DNA from: Lenisia limosa | Taxonomy: Eukaryota > Breviatea | Length of the DNA: 26,122 nucleotides | Direction: 5' to 3' | Assembly: GCA_001655205.1 (NCBI GenBank) | Contig: LPNZ01006518.1 | Location: 1 to 26,122 of the forward strand | Shown: positions 1 to 8,931 of the stretch, in pieces | Position numbering within the stretch: position 1 is the stretch's first letter | Layout of the letters: every line of letters starts with the position of its first letter | Translations under genes and position numbers: made by a program | The notes under the pieces: model-generated | Seen by the model: only the letters and a program-made list of their open reading frames with translations | Told to the model about the DNA's origin: nothing | The model's database searches: none

Positions 1-22
1 CGTGTAGTGACAATGCTTCCCC

Positions 23-941
23 TCAGGAATTGGAGCAATTCTGAGGAAACCCTCATTTTCAAGCCCACAAATTATCATCATTAGAGCAGTACACCATCAC
101 TCTATCCCACCCACGTTTCTGTTCACCTCCATGAGTTTGGCTACGTCAACCTTCATGGCCTCAATTTGACCTGAGATCTGGAGAACAGTAAAACAGACAG
201 AAGAAGGAATAGCATGTTCAACAGGATTATATCAATTGGAGATATCATCAGGATGACATTAGATTGAACCCCACCTCCCCCACACTACCACATTTGGATC
301 ATCCAATATCCCCCCTTCCTAATCAAAACGATCATCCACCTTCCTGTAATAATCTTATCATCATCCCCCGTCCTAAAAAGACATCGCCAGTCATAGTCAC
401 AATAAGATATCCATCCCTTGCCGCCGCCGCACCTTTTCAAAGTCATTTTGGACCTGCTGGGTTTTATCTTCAGCCAACGCCCGCGCCTCGCGTAATGCCA
501 TGATTTCAGCCACTCCTAGTATGATCACTCGGGATAATGTTGTAAGTCTCCATTCATAAAAACAATCGCGTCAAAAGAGATATAACAGTACCACTAACAA
601 AAGATAGTTACATAAGCCTACCATTTTCGCTATTTTCGCAGTTGGTTTGGATCTGCTTCTCAAGATTCATGATTTGAGACGTATCTTAAATATCAGTGCG
701 CGAAAATAACAAAGCGACATCCAAGTATGGTAGATTTCTAATGTATATTATTTCTCTTGTTAAAAAAATCCATATGTACAATAATATTATCCTGGTACTA
801 AAACACCATTAGTATAACTTAACTTCCATCCTAGGTTATCGAGAACTTGCCAGCTTACATTGGGTCTGAAGAAGGTCCTTGAACTCTTCAAGTTCACCGC
901 TATGTTCATTGGCTAACTCCTTAGGTGTCAGTGACGAAAGC

Positions 942-984
<43 letters not shown>

Positions 985-2256
985 CCACCACCAAAAAAAA
1001 CTAATTTCAAAGAGAAATTCTCAGAAATAAATTCCACCAGAATATTGCAAAATTCCTTCAAAATGGATCTCAAGAAAGAGTTCCACAAAAAAATTACCTC
1101 AAGCCTGGTCTCATAATGCTTCTTTTGGTCGGCAATTTCCCTTTCAACTTCGAGATTCATTTCCTCACGAATCTAAGGAATAAACCCAAAACAAAAACCA
1201 AAGTATCTCAGGAAACAACAACAACAAAAAAAAAAGATCAATACTATTCCCGCTCACATCCAGTTCCGTGCTCTCAGCTTCGGCCTGAAGGTCAACAACC
1301 TGGGTTTCCAGCTCACTAACCAGCGACTACGTTGGTCAGTGCGGGTAAACAGAGGGGGAAATATTGAAACATATTTTATCAAAAAAAAAGAAAAAAAAAG
1401 AGGGGGTCTCAGTAGAATGAATAAAAACGTGGGGTAACCCACCCTGAGTCTGTTGATTTCCACCAATGATTGATCCGCAGATTTGAAGAGATCCTCATTT
1501 GCCTGCTCAAGCTCAACCTGCAGATTCTATAGAGTCAAAATGTGTTTAAAACACGATTCGGCTTGCTTAAATAACACAAAAGCTTCTCCCTCCCACCTTC
1601 AATTCCAGGTTTTCATTCTGAAGTTCCTTTACACTTTCAATAGCCGTATCCAATGTAGTGGAATCGAACGTCGAAGAACCAAGTGAGTCTAAATCGCTGT
1701 TCTACGAATAGTTAGTTTATTTTCTGAGCATGTTTAGTAAATCTAGCAACAGTGTATCCCTTTTTTTTGAACAGGCTAAACAGGATACATTAAAAGAGCA
1801 ATAGAAAAATAATATCCCTTGATTTGTTTTAAGGTCTTTCTCAAAAAAACCTTGCCCCCCCCCCCCACTGCAGCCTTGAGTTGGGTTTTTAGGTTGAGAA
1901 TCTCGGACTGAAGCCTGGCATTTTCGGCCCTAAAGTGTCAAAAGCCGCCCCTTGCCTGAGTGGATCAAATGGAAAGACGAAGTGAAGTGTTTGTGACTAA
2001 GATCAAAATCAGATTCAAATCATATATTTTCATTTCATTTCTTGTCTTCATGAATAGAAAATGTCCCCTTCTCATAGTTTCTCACTTCCATCAATTGAAC
2101 CTGACCCAAAGCCATCAACATGATTTTGCTTCTCAACGATACGAAATACTGGGAGATGCTATAGGAAATATTGGGAGATTTAAGGAGAAATGCCACTCTT
2201 CCTCACAGGATTTCTTTAGCTGACAGGCTGACTGGCTTGCGGGATTGTTGAATTTG
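23..2256 (-). other. Kinesin tail, predicted coiled coil, exons 23-34
   Basis: Exons: 2256-2207, 2158-2086, 1929-1869, 1701-1597, 1526-1443, 1326-1258, 1172-1098, 919-859, 684-622, 515-433, 177-127, 40-23. The peptides are rich in Glu, Lys, Leu and Gln with heptad-like spacing, for example AENARLQSEILNLKTQLKAA, KELQNENLELK, LVSELETQVVDLQAEA and REEMNLEVEREIADQKKH. Many exons are phase 0 and a multiple of three. The neck exon contains a basic SRKP. A tail of this kind dimerises kinesins and binds partners. The final exon (NCSNS then TGA) reaches the window edge, so a longer tail in another reading is possible. Confidence 0.75.
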
Positions 2257-5200
2257 CTGCGAAGTAAACAAGGGCGATTCATTCAAAATCCTTAATAAAA
2301 TACAGAGCGCTTGTAAATTGCACAATAGTAATATCTATAGAGTCTCAGTTCTGAAATAACAGACAAACCAATGGCTTTTCCAGATCAAAACGAAGATCCA
2401 TTAATAATATAAACCCCCAATTATCTCCATGGAAACAGAGAAAGAAATACGGACTTCGGAATTAAGATGATTGAAAGCTTATTTAAAGCTTATTTGACCC
2501 TTTGATCCAACAAACCGATGCTTTAGAACAGAAATCCAGGGTTCCTCGGGTGCCTGGTAGTTGAGGGTGAATTTTAGTAACAATTACTATCCTTAAAATG
2601 AGTAAACAAAAATTATGTGATTTTCACAAACTATGAGATTTTTTGTGAGCATTATCAATTCCGATCTCTATTCGGTCATGTTAAAAATCATATGGGGAAA
2701 ACTTTGAAGGAAATTATACAGTTACGTCCAAATGCCCCCAAATACTCCTCACTGACATTTCCATTGTCCCCCCCCAACCTGTTACGTCACAAAGAGCAGC
2801 ATTGACATTGGCAATCAGAGTAATACTACCTGTAAAACACGTTATTATTCTTGATGTCATTTACTAACAGAAGGCGATACATATTTCGAAATTCCACAGA
2901 GCAGCGAGACGGTACTATGGATAGAGGAGAGGCGCCAGAGGAGCGCGGCTCTCGGATATATGGTAATTATGCTTGATAATATCCATATATCTATCCATAT
3001 CTATCATGTATTATTTAGGCTTCACTTCGGTTTGAAAAACCGGTAAAATATCGGTAGGTTTCGACTAGTCTTTTTCCAACCGAAGTGAAGCCCTATGTAT
3101 TATAATATTGTTTTCAAAAAAACAAACCGTTGCCTTGGAAGTACGGAAGCATATACTGTGTCAGGCGACTTTCTCTAGCGGGAATCCGATCTAAAAGAAC
3201 AGTAAAACAAGAATCCGATCTAAAAGAACAGTAAAACAAGAGTATGAATACTTCAGCAGGGGGGAAGATGGCCATCTCAAAAACTGATATATAATTCCCT
3301 AACTGTCAAATATATGAAATAATATGTAAAAGAGTGACATAAAAATATCATCTATGCACATACTATAGCAATGTCCAGAAAGTGGTATTTTATTTGAACA
3401 ATTGGATACCGAAACCCACTTTTCTTTTTACTGTTCGCGTTTGCAGCCATTTCCCTGATGCATTGCCCTGGAAAATGAGAGATGGTCTGACAACAGAAGA
3501 AACAATGTGTAATAACTCGGCCTTCATAAAAATAATCTAAATATCAGAATATAAACAACAAACAACTTCAACAGTATGACAACCAACCCCTCACCCAAAG
3601 TCATAAGGGACTTATTGATTCCTCCAGCTTCGCGAGCACGGGTGTCTGGACGTAAATAGGAGACCAAACTGGTATATTATACCAAAGATCGATTGATGTC
3701 AGGATAAGTCTTGACCTTATTCCTTGGGAAATAATCATAGACCAAATCGGTCAAGACTTATCCCGGTCACTGTGCATACTGATTGCTTCATATCATATTC
3801 AGCCAAGCGGTCCCTTCTAAAGACCTTTTTAGTCTCGTCACTATTTATTTATACTCTTACATGCACCCCTACCCCCGGACTGTTATTATGTGCTCGCGTC
3901 TTCTCAAAACGTTCGCTTCCCGCAAGATCCATAATGCAGAGCTGTCCCTCACGTCCACTGCTTTCCTGGGGGGGGGGGCATAACGAAAGNNNNNNNNNNN
4001 NNNNNNNNNNNNNNNNNNNNNNNNNNNNNNNNNNNNNNNNNNNNNNNNNNNNAAATATCGATTATCGAGGATTTATGGAGAACTCTTTCTTTTTAGAAGA
4101 ACCGAAAGAAAGTGAAGATACAAGCACCAGAATACGTCATGTTTGCCTTCAGCGTCACAAGAGTATCGAGTGAGGTGCACAGTGAGAACCGCATGCGAAC
4201 GTGAGGACTTCTCATTGGCTGCTGTTGCATGGCTCTGGGGGGGGGGGTTAATACTATGTCATATATTTAAAAATGGAGAAACAAAACCCTGAACTAAAAA
4301 AGAAATTGTCAGTGAGGGTAGAAAGGGTGAATAGAATCGCTCAGATCATCAAGTTAAAAAACAATTCAGCGATTCAATTGGATAGATCAGCATCATTATC
4401 TTGATACAGAAGTACTTAAAACAAAAGTGACCCAAAAACTAGTAGCCCTATTTGGTCGTTTTAACATGAATGAATATATATGGGAAAATACGAAGCCACA
4501 ACTAGACTGTGAACGAATGTAATAGATTTAAACAGCGGAATCCTGGGGTACTGACCTGGCGTTGTGAGCCACAGTAAGTCAAGAACTCAGCAGCTTCTTC
4601 CAAATTGTTGATATGCACCCTTCGGAGTCCTTTTGCGTAAATTATATCATATATTAATACCTGAGTCTTGGCTACAGGAGATCCATCAAAGAAGAGAAAA
4701 TAATGGAAAGAGAAAAGTAAAATAATTTATTAACAAAAGTAGTATTTTTGGCCAATGGATTCAGAAATACATACCTCTGAGAGTATAGAGACTTTCCTTG
4801 GTCCTTTCAAGCTTCAAACTCTCTCTTGCCTCATCAAGCTAAGAGGTCAACGAAGAATACTGTTTGTTATGCGTCATGCAGACAATAGTGAACACTGCTT
4901 CTCTTGCCATTTATACATTGTTGTTTTACAAAAATGTTTCATATCATACTATGTTGCAACCAAGATTAAGAACATTGACGACTTACTTTAACCCCACTAT
5001 AAAAACTGCAATTCCATGACCCCCCCCCCCAATAGCAGTCAATATGTTGATCATTCCCTATCAAAAGCCTCTAGACACCCACTGCTGTGGCCACCATGAG
5101 GTCGAAGCAGTACTCGTTGTAGATTTCAAAGTAGGACAGCTCAATTTTGTACTTAGTGTAAGAAGGCAAGTCAGTAACTGGAGGGAAGAGGGTAAGATGA

Positions 5201-8189
5201 CAGTTTCGTCAGATGAGAGTGTTTTCATTGTTTTCGGAACAACTAATAGTGACCAGGATAAGTCTTGACGGATTTATTAAGTATTTGGGAAAGGAAGTTA
5301 AGCCCCAAAATAATATCAGTAATGACAAAAAACAAAGCATCTCACACACAACCCCCTCCCCCAACTTGGCGTTGTAGGGCTCTGGTAAATAGTGCGATAG
5401 AGAACACGAGCCTCTTCTCCCAACTCAGCCATGACCTAAGCTTATAAAACAGAAAATAGGCTTATTTGGTGGAGCTAGAGCTTTTGATTCCCTCCCGTCA
5501 CTACTCAAGCCACAAACAAAAACAGACAAGACCAGGCTTCTTCACTAGAATTCCATTACCCATAAATCGTGCTATTCTGCGGTAAACCATCGATCACTTT
5601 CCCGTAGAACCTCCAAAACAAACACAAAACACCAAGAACGCTACCAGAAGCTCACTCGTTGTCTGCTTCGTTTGTCCATATCAGGCGCAATGGGCATGTC
5701 GGGAATGGGGCCTATTCAGTAAGAGAACGTAATAAAATGGGGATATCTTTCAAAAAGAGAGGGTTTAGAGAAAGTCAGAGAAAATATCATAATAATANNN
5801 NNNNNNNNNNNNNNNNNNNNNNNNNNNNNNNNNNNNNNNNNNNNNNNNNNNNNNNNNNNNNNNNNNNNNNNNNNNNNNNNNNNNNNNNNNNNNNNNNNNN
5901 NNNNNNNNNNNNNNNNNNNNNNNNNNNNNNNNNNNNNNNNNNNNNNNNNNNNNNNNNNNNNNNNNNNNNATGTATGTATACTTTGATAGTAGTCATAGGG
6001 TATCTGACCATAGGAACGCCCTAATAACAAGTCCACCAACCAGGACGTTTAACGATCTTCCCCTCAAGGCTCGCAAACACGGTCCTAATTTGGTCAGAGG
6101 TGATATGCCATAACAATGTACATATATAATAAACAAATCTTGAACACTGTTTACGCTTTTGAGCAGGAGAAAACTCTTTGATAGTATCTTACAATGCTTC
6201 AAAAGCAAACACTATTATCTCACACTCGTTGTGCTTACCATAATAATAATCCATGATTGATTACAAAACCAAAAGCCAAATATATACACAGATTTCAAAA
6301 CTCAAGCTCAATTCCTTGTCCACCAACCTCAATGAGCGAGGTGTAATACCAGGGTTAGAGTTGGGCCCCATAATTGTAAACGTTTTACCAGCGTTCGTAC
6401 AGCCATAGCTGAAAAGTGACTGATGAAGACAGTTCCGGGATTGGATTCTAAAAATCAAAGAGTCCCATTATCAATGTCAATAATGGACAAACAACACAAT
6501 TTCTCCGCTCGATACCCCCCCTTACGCCATAAAACACGCATTTTCTCCGTGAAGTACCTAGATTGTGAAAAAATATATACTTGTACATTGCTACGATGGA
6601 TGGAATAAACCTCTAGAATATGCTGAGGAGCGGTCTCTTTTCTACACCATTTTCATTAACGGTTGCAGATTGTGTCCCATGTATACATGTCTGTTTTTTT
6701 AGCTTTACTCTTTATTCGCTAGATTCCCCCATTCACCTTGGAGATGAGTGGCTCCATTGTGTCGTTGAAAATCATTGGCTGGGGTGCGGAGGGGGGGAAC
6801 ACACTGGTAAATAAGCAGTTAAAGAAGACTTATTGAATGTTTAGTATTACAAAAATTCGAAAAATACTGGATTTAAGAGATATTGTGTCCACCCATCTTA
6901 CTGTGTTAGGGCAAACTGTTTGTCTTTTCCGTTATACGTTAATGTGACTGTATCGTCTAAGGGGTCAGTGCAAAGTCTCGCACAATTGAAAGCAAAGCTC
7001 TTGTGACGTGACATGCTAGTCGCCTACCAGTGTACTGGAGGCAGGGTTTGGACTTCTTCTCCTCTGCTCCGATCGAGGGTCTCACCCTCACAAACACCTA
7101 GACTGTTACAATTAGGGCTTCCTTACGGTACGAAAAAGACCGATATTTATCGAGAATTTATCGAGAAATTCAGGCTTTGTTGGGATCGTAGGGAAGCCCT
7201 AGTTACAAACAATGGCTACACAGAATATAAAACTGTTAGGTGGAAACCCTCAGCAATGAGTCAGATATATTGCGAAATCTGCAGTTCCATAACAAAAAAA
7301 AAAAAAAAAAACGATTTTGGCTACATATTNNNNNNNNNNNNNNNNNNNNNNNNNNNNNNNNNNNNNNNNNNNNNNNNNNNNNNNNNNNNNNNNNNNNNNC
7401 CACCAGAGGTGGACCCTCCAGTGGTTTGCGGCCGGACTGGCAGGGTGGCGGGAGGGGCCATTGGGAGCTAATAGATTAGGGTAGGGTATCTAGAGGCCTT
7501 TATTTATGAAGTTGGGGGTTTCAAGATGTGGGAAGGGGAATAGGAACAGGTATACAGCGGGAACTCCTCTGATTTACAATCCATTTAGTGCTTCTTTTAT
7601 TTTAAAAATTTAAATAGTCAAAGTTGACCCTCTACTTACAGGTTGCGCAGTGGCAGGCCGGGTTTCAATAAAGGTCTCTGAAAACCGTTAAAAACAAAAC
7701 AACCCAATGAGAGTAACATCTTTTTCTCGTCATCAAAAGGCTGCTGGTCTACAAAAACCCCAAAAATAGAAAAAAATACAGCCTAAATGGCAGCCGTAAA
7801 GGCAAATTCACAAGCGCACCCTTTCTTTCGCTTGGTTGATTGTAAAAGAACGCTCAAGTATAAGGTTTAACAAAATATACTGCCCTGTCCCCTGTAGACA
7901 CCCACTAACCAGTTGAATCATAATGGTTTGGGGACTGAAAGAGATTCTTTTTAACAGCCTGGAAGTCTTCAATAGGCTAAACAGGTGAGATGTGGAACTT
8001 CGCTCAGCTGGAAGAAAAGATCATCACAAACCGTTTCTTCGTCTGATGCCTGGAGAGGGGTCTCAAGGGGTGGCTGCGGGTATACATTGCAATTGTTGCT
8101 AAATGTTGGTGGAGGAGGCACTAAGAGGGTCAGAGGGGACATAGATGAAGAATATTCAACTGACCATCGTCCTCCTCGAAGAAATCCAT
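23..8189 (-). CDS. Kinesin motor protein, kinesin-6/KIF20-like, with coiled-coil tail (34 exons modelled)
   Basis: A microtubule motor ATPase. Reading the minus strand, GT..AG exons join in consistent phase from ATG 8189-8187 to a TGA at 25-23, giving about 737 codons: an N-terminal extension (about 1-82), motor (about 83-473) and a tail of predicted coiled coil. All catalytic signatures are present: VFVRVRP, P-loop CTNAGKT, switch I NEKSSRSH, switch II DLAGSER and EAGGINKSL. The TNxGKT P-loop followed by GITPRSL, and the extra residues before the SYFEIYNEYCFDL strand, resemble kinesin-6 (KIF20/KIF23), motors known from the central spindle and cytokinesis. That class call is inference. The start was chosen because MDFFEEDD splices in phase to a proline-rich exon. 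The upstream ATG at 8537 gives an ORF that could not be joined. One joint (2086 to 1929) is off by one base, so a small exon may be missing, and the last exon is only six codons. Confidence 0.9.
941..983. repeat. (AAC)n microsatellite, about 14 units
   Basis: An uninterrupted CAA/AAC run inside the kinesin intron 920-1097. It produces poly-Val and poly-Thr reading frames that are not genes. Confidence 0.95.
3015..3095. mobile_element. Miniature hAT-like inverted-repeat element (copy 1)
   Basis: Terminal inverted repeats pair nearly throughout: left TTAGGCTTCACTTCGGTTTG against right, read in reverse, TAGGGCTTCACTTCGGTTGG. An identical 8-bp TGTATTAT flanks it at 3007-3014 and 3096-3103. The TAGGG terminus fits the hAT YARNG rule, and 8-bp duplications are the hAT size. 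At 81 bp it has no coding capacity. It sits in a kinesin intron. Confidence 0.85.
3182..3239. repeat. Perfect 29-bp tandem duplication of a kinesin 3' splice site
   Basis: Two identical 29-bp units (3182-3210 and 3211-3239). On the minus strand each unit is pyrimidine tract, TTTTAG acceptor and the first nine bases of the exon. Phase requires the acceptor nearest the exon (exon begins at 3190). The distal copy, if used, would add 29 nt and shift the frame. Confidence 0.93.
3695..3772. mobile_element. Miniature Tc1/mariner-like element (copy A, left end worn)
   Basis: The right terminal repeat read inwards is CAGTGACCGGGATAAGTCTT, followed by GACCGATTTGG. The left arm has AGGATAAGTCTTGACC but has lost part of its outer end. 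The centre (ATTCCTTGGGAAATAATCAT) matches the reverse complement of the copy at 25918-25998, so the two are full-length relatives in opposite orientation. It sits in the kinesin intron 3646-3880. Confidence 0.75.
5245..5276. mobile_element. Miniature Tc1/mariner-like element, single-arm remnant
   Basis: ATAGTGACCAGGATAAGTCT followed by TGACGGATTTA is nearly identical to the terminal repeat of the other two copies. No second arm was recognised downstream, so this is a solo or badly decayed end. It lies in a kinesin intron. Confidence 0.65.
7113..7201. mobile_element. Miniature hAT-like inverted-repeat element (copy 2)
   Basis: It begins TAGGGCTTCC and ends with the exact inverse GGAAGCCCTA. 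Flanks are GTTACAAT (7105-7112) and GTTACAAA (7202-7209), a 7/8 match to an 8-bp target duplication. The first seven terminal bases (TAGGGCT) and the size match the element at 3015-3095, so the two are probably one family. It lies in a kinesin intron only 15 bp from the acceptor of the first motor exon. Confidence 0.85.
7640..8189 (-). other. Kinesin N-terminal extension, exons 1-4
   Basis: Exons run 8189-8165, 8120-7983, 7748-7704 and 7677-7640. The first encodes acidic MDFFEEDD. The second is rich in Pro, Ser and acidic residues (starts VPPPPTFSN). The third and fourth give YQQPFDDEKKMLLSL and ETFIETRPATAQP and lead in phase 0 into VFVRVRP, the first motor strand. Introns are 44, 234 and only 26 nt. 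Such low-complexity heads before the motor are common in kinesin-6 proteins. No domain was recognised. Exons 1-2 are less certain than the motor because they rest on phase and composition, not homology. Confidence 0.65.
7678..7703 (-). other. 26-nt mini-intron in the kinesin gene
   Basis: Minus strand: GTTGTTTTGTTTTTAACGGT followed by TTTCAG. Splicing it joins LLSL to ETFIETRPATAQP and gives phase 0 at the next conserved exon (VFVRVRP). Retention would break that phase and reach a stop at the next donor. Confidence 0.65.
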
Positions 8190-8931
8190 GTTTCTGTGAT
8201 TAACGAAGTGAATTACAACGTTTTAAAATCGTTTCGCTGCTCTAATATCAGTGAATGAAGCTGAAAGAAAAGACGATAAGCGGGAATCAACTAATTATCT
8301 ACTATAGCCCATATCAACAAATCTAAAATAAAAACTATACCTACCAAATCGCCTTTGTTGTTCGAAAAGTCCAAACTGAGTCCAAAAAGAAGACAAAAAT
8401 TCAGTTTTATAGTTTTCTAATTTCGTAAACCTTTGACTATCTGATCTGAAGACTCTTCTTTGGACTTTTCTTGGTGAATCAATTAGATACAGAACCATAA
8501 ATATAAAATTTCTTCTCAAAATCCAACTACCGGCCATTCCCCTAGCGTTTATAACGGTTGAACAACCTTCCTTATATGGAAGTATGGAAGGTTGTTGCTA
8601 CGTTGCTTTCACGGCAGGCATTCTTCGATTTTTTGTCTTTTCTGCTTGATTAAAATCATCTTCCTTTCCCAGTGTTACATATTCTTTCATTCTTTCCTCT
8701 TTTTTTATTTGGTGGTGGTCAGGCGTGACGGTGTTGCTCAAGTAGGACATTTCACATTCATACCCTGCGAAGAGACCAAACTAAGAAGAAGAGGATGTCT
8801 GTTTTGAGACTCTCTGTGAGGGGATAAGCTACTTTAAATTGTAGGGTAGCTAATGCACCCACATGAAGGCGAGGTGTAACCTTTACTGCTATACTACTCT
8901 GTGATGCAACGCCAACAAACCTGCTTTGTTT
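8190..8931. other. Divergent intergenic region between kinesin and muskelin
   Basis: About 740 bp between the two proposed start codons; it should hold both promoters. It contains the hairpin at 8561-8596 and an 80-codon minus-strand ORF (8295-8537, starting MAGSW) that could not be joined in frame to the kinesin and may be 5' untranslated sequence or chance. No other element recognised. Confidence 0.6.
8561..8596. promoter_or_regulatory. Perfect 11-bp-arm inverted repeat in a bidirectional promoter region
   Basis: AACAACCTTCC at 8561-8571 and GGAAGGTTGTT at 8586-8596 pair exactly around a 14-bp AT-rich loop. Its position between two divergent genes suggests a protein-binding palindrome, but a short foldback element remnant is equally possible. 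Confidence 0.55.

Larger units (their letters stand above)
2516..7097 (-). other. Kinesin motor domain, exons 5-22
   Basis: Exons: 7097-7028, 6956-6902, 6803-6737, 6557-6526, 6408-6328, 6085-6041, 5711-5656, 5435-5366, 5177-5083, 4838-4775, 4671-4556, 4234-4136, 3965-3881, 3645-3595, 3467-3432, 3190-3128, 2829-2779, 2553-2516. Landmarks in order: VFVRVRP strand 1; HVFPP and FNDTMEPLI; VLHGENACFMA joined to YGCTNAGKTFTIMG (P-loop, residues about 158-166); GITPRSLRTVF; a variable insert with GPIPDMPIAPDM; SYFEIYNEYCFDL; GLRRVHINNLEEA; NEKSSRSH (switch I, about 339-346); DLAGSER (switch II, about 378-384); EAGGINKSLMTL; IPARESRLTQYML; TLIANVN; TLDFCSKAS. Every exon junction agrees in phase, and the gaps at 5798-5969, 3990-4052 and 7330-7399 fall in introns. 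The motor is therefore complete and should be active. The donor used after 3881 (GTCCGG) is weak, and a GTAGGG donor upstream competes with it. Confidence 0.92.

Noticed and set aside
921-1160. Overlapping ORFs with poly-Val or poly-Thr
   Set aside because: They read through the (AAC)n microsatellite. Only the 1098-1172 part on the minus strand is a real kinesin exon.
3724-4173. 149-codon plus-strand ORF across a gap
   Set aside because: It is antisense to conserved kinesin exons (switch I and II) and includes N positions.
8295-8537. 80-codon minus-strand ORF (MAGSW...) as the kinesin N-terminus
   Set aside because: No splice combination joined it in frame to the next conserved exon, while ATG 8189 gives a clean phase chain. 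It may be 5' untranslated.
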